The notes beneath the pieces are model-generated. The model ran no database searches. It saw nothing but the letters and a program-made list of their open reading frames with translations, and had not been told where the DNA came from. The position numbers and the translations under genes were made by a program. Below, one piece after another: positions 43,271 through 50,763 of a DNA stretch of 64,000 nucleotides (within the stretch, counting starts at the first letter, position 1; the number at the start of each line of letters is the position of its first letter). This stretch comes from Spiro-02 sp034114085 (lineage in GTDB: Bacteria; Spirochaetota; Spirochaetia; Sphaerochaetales; Sphaerochaetaceae): assembly GCA_034114085.1 (NCBI GenBank), contig JAXEWB010000060.1:1-64000 (forward strand). Reading direction: 5' to 3'.

Positions 43271-43939
43271 TCAATGATCGGATTCGGACTGTCGTTTTGT
43301 CTTAACGACCAGAAGCATGCCTATGATGGTCGCCGCCGTACCCATCAGTATTCCCATGAACCCGTTCGCCGTGGGATGCGCATCCACTTGGTCGGACGCG
43401 AAGGACAGAAGCGCTGTCTGCGTCAAGACGAGACTGATCAGGGATGCCGCCAGATTGATCATCTTTACCGATTGTCCTGGCAGGGAATGGTTTTTTCTTT
43501 CCCGCAGGACGCCGCTGATGTTCAGCCCGATTTCCGCGAATGTGATGGCGGCGATTCCAATGGCTACGTATTCGTGGAATACGGTATGTTCGGGAAAGAT
43601 GAAGAGGCGTAGCGAATACAGGATATAGCAGGCGCTCGCGACGATAAGTATCACTCCTGAAAGCCGACAGTACTTCCGCTGGACCGTCTCGTCCTTTTCC
43701 GTGAACATCCCCGCGACGGCGAAGCCTTTGGCTATGACCATGCCGAAGGTATAGCATGCGCTTACACAGGTAAAGAGGGACGGCGATGCGATGCCGATCA
43801 GCAGTTTTCCCAATCCAACGAACGCATTCCCCATGCAGGACGCGCCTGTAATGCGAATCGTCCTCCTGCGTCGCTTGTCCACGGACCGTCCGATCGAAGC
43901 ATTGGGCTGTTTCAATTGTGTGCGCCACGAGCTGTTCAT
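43271..43939 (-). CDS. Hypothetical integral membrane protein
   Basis: A 222-residue protein with about five to six hydrophobic segments (VGLGKLLIGIASPSLFTCVS, LSGVILIVASACYILYSLRL, EYVAIGIAAITFAEIGLNIS, FMGILMGTAATIIGMLLVV). The N-terminal 35 residues are basic (VDKRRRRTIR). No motif recognised. ATG 43939 is chosen because GAGAGGCG precedes it; the frame extends upstream without signals. Convergent to the DUF1653 gene. Confidence 0.7.
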   Translation of the reverse strand: MNSSWRTQLKQPNASIGRSVDKRRRRTIRITGASCMGNAFVGLGKLLIGIASPSLFTCVSACYTFGMVIAKGFAVAGMFTEKDETVQRKYCRLSGVILIVASACYILYSLRLFIFPEHTVFHEYVAIGIAAITFAEIGLNISGVLRERKNHSLPGQSVKMINLAASLISLVLTQTALLSFASDQVDAHPTANGFMGILMGTAATIIGMLLVVKTKRQSESDH

Positions 43940-44065
43940 AAAAACGCCTCTCTCATGATGTAGGTACGTGTCAAAGATGTTAACGGGATATGAAATGGAT
44001 GTTTGAGAATTGTAGAACGCATCAGGATATTCTATCATTTATTGAACAGGACGGCGTTGCATGAT

Positions 44066-44095
44066 ATGAAAACGGGATCGATTTCTCGATCCCGT
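44066..44095 (-). terminator. Terminator of the RRM gene
   Basis: A 10-bp stem ACGGGATCGA (44072-44081) with TCGATCCCGT (44086-44095) and a TTTC loop, followed by TTTTC on the minus strand. Confidence 0.85.
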
Positions 44096-44121
44096 CCCAT
44101 TACTGAGTCTGTCAAATGTGA

Positions 44122-44400
44122 TTAGTCGCGATAATTGCTACGTGCAGGGCGAGTCTTTGCGATTGCTTCGTTCACGCGAAGATTGCGGCCGCCGAACTCT
44201 TTGCCGTCGAGCTGGGAGATAGCGGCTTCCGCAGCGGAATCCTCTTCGATTTCAACGAAACCGAACCCCTTGGGGCGACGGGTTTCGCGGTCGATGATGA
44301 TGTTTGCGCTAAGTACGGTACCGAACTGTGCGAACAGGTCCCGAAGTTCTTCTTCGGTGGTGTTGTAACTCATGTTACCAACGTAAATTTTCTTTGCCAT
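44122..44400 (-). CDS. RRM-type RNA-binding protein
   Basis: A 92-residue single RRM. RNP2 is KIYVGNMSY and RNP1 is KGFGFVEIE, with both aromatic residues that stack on RNA. The C-terminal tail is short and basic (AKTRPARSNYRD). Bacterial RRM proteins of this size (Rbp-like) are often cold-induced and bind RNA broadly. The start ATG 44400 has AAGGA upstream; an upstream hairpin in the leader abuts this ribosome-binding site. Monocistronic, with its own terminator. Confidence 0.95.
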   Translation of the reverse strand: MAKKIYVGNMSYNTTEEELRDLFAQFGTVLSANIIIDRETRRPKGFGFVEIEEDSAAEAAISQLDGKEFGGRNLRVNEAIAKTRPARSNYRD

Positions 44401-44415
44401 AGAAAAGCATCCTTC

Positions 44416-44433
44416 ACAGGCATAATCGCCTGT
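44416..44433 (-). promoter_or_regulatory. Leader hairpin next to the RRM ribosome-binding site
   Basis: ACAGGC (44416-44421) and GCCTGT (44428-44433) form a 6-bp stem with a 6-nt loop; on the minus-strand mRNA it ends directly before GAAGGATG, the ribosome-binding site. Confidence 0.5.
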
Positions 44434-44676
44434 ATGCATTAAATTGCTTTAATTGGCGGCATGCTCGAACCAAAACCTGTCTGCGGGAAAGCGACTCAGT
44501 AACGCGCAAACGAAAGATAGGAAAAAGAACTAGCTGCAGCGAACAAAAACTAAAGCAAATGAACGGTAGCACGGCGTTTTCATCCTGTCAACGTCACGAC
44601 CTCATTAATTTTGCTAAAAAGTCATGAGAAATGATAAATATTGCTTTTATTACTGTTTGCAGGCATGATAGTCCAC

Positions 44677-45336
44677 ATGGACAATAATATTCTTGGGCTT
44701 GTCATTTCATTCGTCTTTCTCGGACTTGTCATCGGCATCGCCGTGCTGCTTCGTCGATTTACCGGCTTTTCTTCCGAGTTTATCCGAAAATTCATCCATA
44801 TCGGTGTTTCAAACTGGTGGTTCATCCTGATGGCCTGGATGGACAACCTCTGGTATGCGCTTGCCGGCCCGGTTGTGTTCATCATCCTCAATAGCGTCAT
44901 GACGTTCGGCGGATATGGCGGTTTCCTGGGGATGAACGACAAGAAGCGCAACTATGGATTGATCTATTTTCCCATTTCCCTGCTCATACTGGTACTGTTG
45001 GTCTACAATGGAAAGCTGGCCGCGGCGGCGGCCACCATCGGCGTTCTGTCCATGGGATACGGAGATGGGCTTGCCGCGATTGTCGGGCATGCGCGGGGAA
45101 AGAGGAAGCTTCCGTTTCTTACCGGGGGAAAGACTTGGCTCGGGACTGTGGTCATGTTCTTTGTCGTCGTCGTGGTGGCGTATGTCTTCGCTCCGATATC
45201 GGAGGTCCCTTATCGTCTGGTGGTCGCTGTGACGACTGGTCTGGTCGGGGCGTTCCTTGAAGCCGCGACCCCGTTGGGGCTGGACAATGTGACCGTGCCG
45301 CTGGGTACTGCGCTCTGGGTGGCCGTCTTATGCTAG
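44677..45336 (+). CDS. Dolichol/phytol kinase-like membrane protein (VTE5/SEC59-CdsA superfamily)
   Basis: A roughly 219-residue protein with about seven membrane helices. GYGDGLAAIVGHARGKRK and GGKTWLGTVVMFF are the CTP-dependent polyprenol/phytol kinase motifs of the CdsA superfamily. Relatives phosphorylate long-chain isoprenoid alcohols. The start is uncertain: ATG 44677, ATG 44665 or TTG 44641; none has a good ribosome-binding site. It overlaps the next gene, a DUF92 protein, by 7 bp. In plants and cyanobacteria VTE5 and VTE6 (DUF92) act in sequence on phytol. Confidence 0.82.
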   Translation: MDNNILGLVISFVFLGLVIGIAVLLRRFTGFSSEFIRKFIHIGVSNWWFILMAWMDNLWYALAGPVVFIILNSVMTFGGYGGFLGMNDKKRNYGLIYFPISLLILVLLVYNGKLAAAAATIGVLSMGYGDGLAAIVGHARGKRKLPFLTGGKTWLGTVVMFFVVVVVAYVFAPISEVPYRLVVAVTTGLVGAFLEAATPLGLDNVTVPLGTALWVAVLC

Positions 45337-46187
45337 CGCCGCTGGACAAACTGCTCCATTCCCTTCCGTTCCCTTGGTCGCTGGCGGTGTTGTGCTTGGT
45401 CATGACGGTGGTCGCGGTCTTGGCATGGAGGGCGAAGCAACTGACTGTGAGCGGAGCCGTCCTCGCTTGGCTGGAAGGGGTGTGCATAGCGTGGTTCCTC
45501 GGTTTTGAGGGGCTGGCGGTCATGCTGCTGTTTTTCCTGTCCGCGGCGGTGATCGGCAGATGTTCCAAACGGATTCATGCGGCGCGGAATATCGTGAGCA
45601 TTCAGAAGAAGACGGGTGCGCGGGACTGGATGCAGGTAATCGCCAACGGCGCGCCGGCCACGGTCGCCGCGTTGCTGTATGCCGTGGCGCCAACGCCCCT
45701 TGCGCTGGTCATGTTCGGCGCCGGAGTGGCTGAGGCCGCTTCTGATACCTGGGCGGGGGAAATCGGCATTCTTTCACGGCGGAATCCCGTCTCGATCCTG
45801 ACGATGCGCCCCATCACTCCCGGCTTGTCCGGCGGGGTGTCCGCCATCGGTACGTTCAGCGGTCTGGCGGGAGCCGTAATGATCGCGGTGTTCTGGCTCG
45901 GCTCTTTCGCGGCGTTTGGGTCGCAAAGCTTTTCCGCTTGGGTCGGCTATGCCTCGTTTGTGGCTGTCGGCGGGTTCTCAGGTTGTCTGATGGACAGTCT
46001 GCTCGGTGCGCTTGTGCAGGCCCATTACTGGGATGATGAGCGGCAGCGGCTTACTGAGCATGAATTCGTCAATGGTCGCAAGCTGGAGCTGTCGCGGGGT
46101 ATCCGGTGGGTGGACAACGATATGGTGAATCTGATCAGCAATCTGTTTGGCGTACTGCTTGCCGGGGGGTTGGCTTCGATTGTCTGA
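45330..46187 (+). CDS. DUF92 family membrane protein (VTE6-like isoprenyl-phosphate kinase candidate)
   Basis: A 285-residue protein with about six to seven helices. AAARNIVSIQKKTGARDWMQV is less conserved, but AEAASDTWAGEIG with TPGLSGGVSAIGTFSG is the DUF92 signature, and ending ELSRGIRWVDNDMVNLISN fits the family C-terminus. The plant member VTE6 converts phytyl phosphate to phytyl diphosphate. Overlaps the preceding kinase-like gene by 7 bp, so the two are co-translated. An isoprenoid alcohol salvage role is inferred from homology and pairing. Confidence 0.85.
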   Translation: MLAPLDKLLHSLPFPWSLAVLCLVMTVVAVLAWRAKQLTVSGAVLAWLEGVCIAWFLGFEGLAVMLLFFLSAAVIGRCSKRIHAARNIVSIQKKTGARDWMQVIANGAPATVAALLYAVAPTPLALVMFGAGVAEAASDTWAGEIGILSRRNPVSILTMRPITPGLSGGVSAIGTFSGLAGAVMIAVFWLGSFAAFGSQSFSAWVGYASFVAVGGFSGCLMDSLLGALVQAHYWDDERQRLTEHEFVNGRKLELSRGIRWVDNDMVNLISNLFGVLLAGGLASIV

Positions 46188-46378
46188 GATTCGTTGACAT
46201 ATGCATGGCTGGATTCTCACTTTCCCGTTTTTTGACGTTTTTTTCGTTCGTCCCGATACCAAGAAAAAATTCCTCATGTGATATTGTCATGTTGAAGATA
46301 TTTGATTGTCCGCATAAGTATCCAAGTATGTCGGATGCATATTTTATCACCCATGTTTCATTCTGTAATGTAGAAAAC
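46188..46378. other. AT-rich intergenic region
   Basis: No gene or strong hairpin found between the DUF92 gene and the alcohol dehydrogenase promoter. Confidence 0.6.
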
Positions 46379-46408
46379 TTGACAGCTAGTTTGTGATAAT
46401 AGTAGAAT
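46379..46408 (+). promoter_or_regulatory. Promoter of the alcohol dehydrogenase gene
   Basis: TTGACA (46379-46384), 18-bp spacer, TAGAAT (46403-46408), about 100 bp before the start codon. Confidence 0.55.
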
Positions 46409-46506
46409 ACTGACATGTTAATTTTACAGATATCGTCTATACTGTATAACATATTGGAGGAAATCCCTCCCGTTTCCGTATGCGGGAATTCAGGGATGCA
46501 ATTGAA

Positions 46507-47520
46507 ATGAAAGCGATAAAACTAGAAAAACCATGGGAGATCGCCTGTGTGGACGTCCCCATGCCGGAACCGAAGGAAGGCGAGGCGTTGATCAAGGTGA
46601 AAGCCGCCGGTATTTGCGGCAGCGATATCGGAGCCTTTCGGGGGACCAATGGCCTCGTGACCTATCCCCGGCTCATCGGCCATGAGATAGCCGGAGAAAT
46701 CATCTCCATCGCGGAGAATGACAAAGGACTGAAGCCTGGGGACCGTGTCGTCGTTGATCCGTATCTCTATTGTGGGCATTGCTATCCATGTTCGATCGGG
46801 CGCACGAACTGTTGTACAGACTTGAAAGTGCTTGGCGTCCATGTCGACGGGGGCATGGCAGAATATTTCTGTCATCCCGCCTCTATGCTGGTGAAGATCC
46901 CCGATGACATGGATTATGTGCGGGCGGCGATGGCGGAACCTCTGACCATATCGCTCCACGGTATACATAGGGGAGGGCTGAAGGCCGGTGAATTCTGTAC
47001 GATTATCGGCGCCGGCCCTATCGGTTTGGTCGCGGGGATGGTCGCTCAGGAGTATGGCGCCCACGCCATTCTGATTGACTTGGTGCAGGAACGGCTTGAT
47101 TTCGCCAAGGAACTTGGTATCGAACACACCATCAACGCCAGTGTAGAAGACTCCGCGCAACGTATTTTTGAGATTACCGGCGGAACGATGTCGCAGCAAG
47201 TGATGGAGTGCAGCGGAGCCAATGCGTCTATCCGCAACACTTTGGATTTCGTGTCCCACGCGGGGCGCATTACGTTGACCGGCTGGCCGAAGAAGGAGAC
47301 GAGCCTTCCCACCGACATGATCACCAAGAAGGAAATCGATATCCGGGGTGCGCGGACGAGCGCGGGTGAGTTCGAGGAAGCTCTGGAGTTGATCCGCACC
47401 AAGCGCGTTGATATGACGAAGATTCTGACGAAGACGGTTCATATGGATGATGTTCCCGCCGTTGTGACGGATATTGAGAAAAATCCCGGCCGGTATATGA
47501 AGGTCGTTGTCGAACTCTGA
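46507..47520 (+). CDS. Zinc-dependent medium-chain alcohol dehydrogenase
   Basis: A 337-residue MDR enzyme oxidising a sugar alcohol or secondary alcohol with NAD(P). The catalytic zinc site is GICGSD and GHE, the structural zinc site is CGHCYPCSIGRTNC, and the cofactor loop is IIGAGPIGLVAGM. The polyol/L-threonine dehydrogenase subgroup fits best. ATG 46507 (MKAIKLEKPWE) is the family start, with AGGGA upstream; the frame is open from 46480. It stands alone between its promoter and a hairpin. Confidence 0.92.
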   Translation: MKAIKLEKPWEIACVDVPMPEPKEGEALIKVKAAGICGSDIGAFRGTNGLVTYPRLIGHEIAGEIISIAENDKGLKPGDRVVVDPYLYCGHCYPCSIGRTNCCTDLKVLGVHVDGGMAEYFCHPASMLVKIPDDMDYVRAAMAEPLTISLHGIHRGGLKAGEFCTIIGAGPIGLVAGMVAQEYGAHAILIDLVQERLDFAKELGIEHTINASVEDSAQRIFEITGGTMSQQVMECSGANASIRNTLDFVSHAGRITLTGWPKKETSLPTDMITKKEIDIRGARTSAGEFEEALELIRTKRVDMTKILTKTVHMDDVPAVVTDIEKNPGRYMKVVVEL

Positions 47521-47550
47521 ACAGCGTTTGCCTGTATATGATGGTTGACG

Positions 47551-47586
47551 ATGAGGGCCGGGGCAACCCGGTCCTCATGGTTTCCC
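47551..47586 (+). terminator. Hairpin terminator of the alcohol dehydrogenase gene
   Basis: ATGAGGGCCGGG pairs with CCCGGTCCTCAT (47551-47578) around GCAA; one internal mismatch, short T-run. Confidence 0.7.
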
Positions 47587-47633
47587 GTTGAGTTCACATG
47601 GCTCATCACGGATGCGGCCGGATAAGGCCAATA

Positions 47634-47735
47634 ATAAAAAAGGTTGACTGCGCTATGACAGCCAACCTGTTCAATAACAAAAAAATACGTTTATTTGATG
47701 CTCTAGGCTCGCATCTGGCCTCAATCACCTTTCTT
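47634..47735 (-). ncRNA. Candidate orphan small RNA
   Basis: A minus-strand unit of about 100 nt bounded by a good promoter (next entry) and a strong terminator: AGGTTGGCTG pairs with CAGTCAACCT (47641-47668, one G-U), followed by TTTTTTATTATT. Inside, GATGC/GCATC forms another small stem. No credible protein: the longest frame is 17 codons from a TTG. It faces away from groEL. No known RNA family recognised. Confidence 0.6.
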
Positions 47736-47740
47736 TATTC

Positions 47741-47769
47741 AAGATACTGTCCCGAATCAAAAAAGTCAA
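47741..47769 (-). promoter_or_regulatory. Promoter of the candidate small RNA
   Basis: On the minus strand TTGACT (47764-47769), exactly 17 bp, TATCTT (47741-47746). The same -10 and spacer length occur at the rubredoxin promoter. Confidence 0.65.
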
Positions 47770-48069
47770 TGCAGACATTCTGCTTTCTGTCGTGGGTGCG
47801 GGGCTTGGATGTTCCTTGGATGTTCACAAAATAATTGAGATGGAACTTCCTGCGAAACAGTCGATATCTTTACGTGCGCTCTATCGATGATGAAATCCAG
47901 TGGTGGCATATTGTTCGCCGGTTCGCGCAAGAATTAGGAAATATCGCCGACAGACTACCATCCAGGCGAGGCGTTGCGGGGATATTCATCATCTTGAAAT
48001 GAAAATCTGAAAATTTTCCTTGATAATCCTTCGCTTTATTTGTATTTTACATTCCGACAGGAATACCTG
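47770..48069. other. Intergenic region upstream of groEL
   Basis: No supported gene and no CIRCE element (TTAGCACTC/GAGTGCTAA) between the small RNA promoter and the groEL promoter. Confidence 0.6.
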
Positions 48070-48104
48070 TTGACAGTATCGGTGCGTATTGCCACAATTG
48101 GCAA
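48070..48104 (+). promoter_or_regulatory. groEL promoter overlapped by a TTGC-N8-GCAA operator-like palindrome
   Basis: TTGACA (48070-48075), 17-bp spacer, CACAAT (48093-48098). TTGCCACAATTGGCAA (48089-48104) is a palindrome with 6-bp arms covering the -10. It matches the WYL/slyX box at 14 of 16 positions. Confidence 0.65.
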
Positions 48105-48149
48105 GCCGAAAAAACAAATTATTAATTTCATTAAAGAGAGGATATACAC

Positions 48150-49781
48150 ATGGCAAAACAACTTCAGTTTAGTGAAGAAGCCCGTAAATCGCTCGTCGCG
48201 GGCGTCGAGAAGATTTCTCGTGCGGTTATGACCACCTTGGGACCGAAAGGCCGGCTGGTGTTGCTGGACAAAAAGTTCGGCGCCCCGACAGTAACCAAGG
48301 ACGGCGTTTCCGTCGCTCGTGAGATTGAATTGGAAGACCCGTTTGAAAATATGGGCGCCCAGCTTCTCAAGGAAGTCGCCACCAAGACCAACGATGTCGC
48401 TGGCGACGGAACCACTACCGCTACCGTGCTTGCTTGGTCCATCACCAAGGAAGGCATGAAGAGCGTCGCGGCCGGTGTGAACCCGATGGGTATCCGCCGG
48501 GGTATCGACAAGGCCGTGGCCGACGCCGTCGTCGAGATCAAGAAACAGGCCAAGATCATCAAGGACAAGGAAGAGATCGCGCAGGTCGCTTCCATCAGCG
48601 CCAACAATGATCGCACCATTGGTGATGAAATCGCGAATGCGATGGAGAAAGTCGGCAAGGACGGCGTCATTACTGTCGAAGAATCCAAGACTATCGAGAC
48701 CACTACGGAGTTCGTCGAAGGAATGCAGTTCGACCGGGGGTATCTGTCCTCGTATTTCTGCAACAACCGCGACACCATGACCGCGGTGCTCGACGATCCG
48801 TTCGTCTTGATCTACGACAAGAAGATCTCCAACATGAAGGAGCTCCTTCCCGTTCTGGAGAAGGTCGCCCAGTCCGGCAAGCCTTTGTTGATTATCGCTG
48901 AGGATGTCGACGGAGAGGCTCTGGCGACATTGGTCGTCAACAGCGTCCGCGGCATTCTGAACGTCGTCGCCGTCAAGGCTCCTGGCTTTGGCGATCGTCG
49001 CAAGGCGATGCTTGAGGATATCGCCATTCTCACCGGCGGTCAGGTGATCAGCGAAGAACTTGGGCTGAAACTTGAGAACGCGGATCTTTCCCAGCTTGGC
49101 CGTGCGAAGAGCATCAAGGTTGAGAAAGAGAACACCACGATTATCAATGGCGCCGGCAAACAGGCCGACATCAAGGATCGTGTCGCTCAGATCAAAGTCC
49201 AGATTGCCGATACCACCAGTGACTATGACCGTGAGAAATTGCAGGAGCGTCTTGCCAAGCTGGCGGGCGGTGTCGCCGTCGTCAATGTCGGCGCGGCTAC
49301 CGAAGTCGAGCTGAAGGAAAAGAAGCATCGTGTCGAGGATGCGTTGAGCGCGACCCGCGCCGCTATTGAAGAGGGTGTTATCCCCGGCGGTGGCGTAACG
49401 CTGGTTCAGGCTGCGAAGATTCTTGAAGCCAAGGACTTGTCCAAGCTTACCGACGAGGAGCAGGTCGGCTATAAGATTGTCCGCCGCGCCCTTGAGGAGC
49501 CCATCCGACAGATTGCCGAGAACGCCGGCCTGGATGGTTCCATCATCGCCGACAAGTGCAAGAGCGCTGAACCTGGCGTTGGTTTCGATGCGAATCTGAT
49601 GCAGTGGACCAATATGATGGCCGCCGGTATCATCGACCCCGCGAAGGTCGCTCGTTCCGCTCTGCAGAACGCGGCTTCCATCGCTGCGTTGATACTGACC
49701 ACCGAATGCTCCATCACCGATATCCCCGCTCCGGAACCGGCTCCGAATCCGGCGGCAGGCGGAATGGGCGGTATGATGTAG
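48150..49781 (+). CDS. groL: 60 kDa chaperonin GroEL
   Basis: A 543-residue chaperonin forming the double-ring folding chamber. TTLGPKGRLVLLDKKFGAP and VAGDGTTTATVLAW form the ATP site; EGMQFDRGYLSSYF and the apical region follow; the C-terminus is the GGMGGMM tail. Length equals the family. AGAGAGG precedes the ATG. No groES is adjacent, unlike most bacteria, so the co-chaperonin gene must lie elsewhere. Control appears to be by a TTGC-N8-GCAA operator and not by HrcA/CIRCE. Confidence 0.98.
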   Translation: MAKQLQFSEEARKSLVAGVEKISRAVMTTLGPKGRLVLLDKKFGAPTVTKDGVSVAREIELEDPFENMGAQLLKEVATKTNDVAGDGTTTATVLAWSITKEGMKSVAAGVNPMGIRRGIDKAVADAVVEIKKQAKIIKDKEEIAQVASISANNDRTIGDEIANAMEKVGKDGVITVEESKTIETTTEFVEGMQFDRGYLSSYFCNNRDTMTAVLDDPFVLIYDKKISNMKELLPVLEKVAQSGKPLLIIAEDVDGEALATLVVNSVRGILNVVAVKAPGFGDRRKAMLEDIAILTGGQVISEELGLKLENADLSQLGRAKSIKVEKENTTIINGAGKQADIKDRVAQIKVQIADTTSDYDREKLQERLAKLAGGVAVVNVGAATEVELKEKKHRVEDALSATRAAIEEGVIPGGGVTLVQAAKILEAKDLSKLTDEEQVGYKIVRRALEEPIRQIAENAGLDGSIIADKCKSAEPGVGFDANLMQWTNMMAAGIIDPAKVARSALQNAASIAALILTTECSITDIPAPEPAPNPAAGGMGGMM

Positions 49782-49808
49782 GCCCTTCGGGCGCTGTGTG
49801 CAATTGAT

Positions 49809-49842
49809 CGAGCCGCGGAGCTTGTCCCCGCGGCTCGTTTTG
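49809..49842 (+). terminator. Intrinsic terminator of groEL
   Basis: CGAGCCGCGG (49809-49818) pairs with CCGCGGCTCG (49828-49837), followed by TTTTG. Confidence 0.9.
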
Positions 49843-49943
49843 TATGGAAGGTCATGGCATCGTACGGAACGGCTTGTATAGGCGGGGTGAAACGTCCCGG
49901 TGTCCGCGGTCTGTGGACAAGTGATTCCATGGATGGGTCAAAC

Positions 49944-49972
49944 TTGACTATATAAGCGGTAACGTGATACTT
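49944..49972 (+). promoter_or_regulatory. Promoter of the yajC-secDF operon
   Basis: TTGACT (49944-49949), 17-bp spacer, ATACTT (49967-49972). A leader of about 160 nt without visible gene follows to yajC. Confidence 0.5.
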
Positions 49973-50141
49973 TTATCGGTACTTATGGAAATCGGGTGCG
50001 TGAAGCTTTCGGGGTATTCCCCGTGGCTGTACATGTCGGGACTGATTGAATGAGATTGGAACAAGCTGGTTGCGTTGCACTGGTTTTCCAATTTCGCCGA
50101 TAGAGACGACCGCCCCTTATTTCAAAGCGAGGATTTGACAT

Positions 50142-50654
50142 ATGCATGCATTATTGGCGGCCATGGCCGCACCTGCCACCGACGCTAGTTCCGGCAGTTC
50201 CATGATGGTGACGTTGGTCACATTCGGAATGATCATCCTGATTTTCTATTTTCTGATCATCAGGCCGCAGAAGAAGCGGGACCGTGAGGCCAAGGACATG
50301 CTGGCCGCCATCAAGAAGGGCGACAAGATCCAGTCGATCGGAGGCATCCGCGGTACTGTCGTGTCCGTCAAAGAGTCTTCCGTGATTGTGAAGGTCGATG
50401 ACAATACCCGCATCGAGTTTGCGAAGAATGCGATTTCCACCGTACTCGACAAGAAGCCTGAAGCTGCGCCTTCCAAGAAAAAAGCCGCTTCCGAGGAAAA
50501 GGTTGAGAAAGTGGAAGCTCCTTCCAAGAAGGACAAGAAGGCGAAAGCCGCTGAAGAGGCCGTTGAGGTCGTTGAAGAGGCCGTTGTTGAAGAAGCTTCC
50601 GCCGAGGCTGGGGAGAAAGCGGCCGAAGCTCCTGCTTCTGAAGAGAAAAAATAA
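50142..50654 (+). CDS. yajC: Preprotein translocase subunit YajC
   Basis: A 170-residue protein. One membrane helix (MVTLVTFGMIILIFYFLII) followed by RPQKKRDREAKDMLAAIKKGD and the beta domain with IQSIGGIRGTVVSVKE, the YajC core. It then carries an extra 70-residue tail of Lys, Ala and Glu (KKDKKAKAAEEAVEVVEEA), longer than the usual 110-residue protein. YajC associates with SecDF in the inner membrane. GAGGA precedes the ATG. secD and secF follow. Confidence 0.95.
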   Translation: MHALLAAMAAPATDASSGSSMMVTLVTFGMIILIFYFLIIRPQKKRDREAKDMLAAIKKGDKIQSIGGIRGTVVSVKESSVIVKVDDNTRIEFAKNAISTVLDKKPEAAPSKKKAASEEKVEKVEAPSKKDKKAKAAEEAVEVVEEAVVEEASAEAGEKAAEAPASEEKK

Positions 50655-50684
50655 ACTAACTGACCCCTGCTTTGAGAAGAACGC

Positions 50685-50715
50685 ATTGCCGCCAGCCCGG
50701 CGGCAATCTCGTTTT
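50685..50715 (+). terminator. Hairpin between yajC and secD
   Basis: ATTGCCGCC (50685-50693) pairs with GGCGGCAAT (50699-50707), followed by CTCGTTTTG. It could attenuate transcription into secDF rather than end it. Confidence 0.65.
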
Positions 50716-50763
50716 GCTTGGGCATGACGATGTTGTTCGATATTTCGTTATCTGGAGAGAATC

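Noticed and set aside
44455..44480. GGTTCGAGC on the minus strand, resembling a tRNA T-arm
   Set aside because: The flanking bases do not pair into a T stem and no acceptor or anticodon arm can be built.
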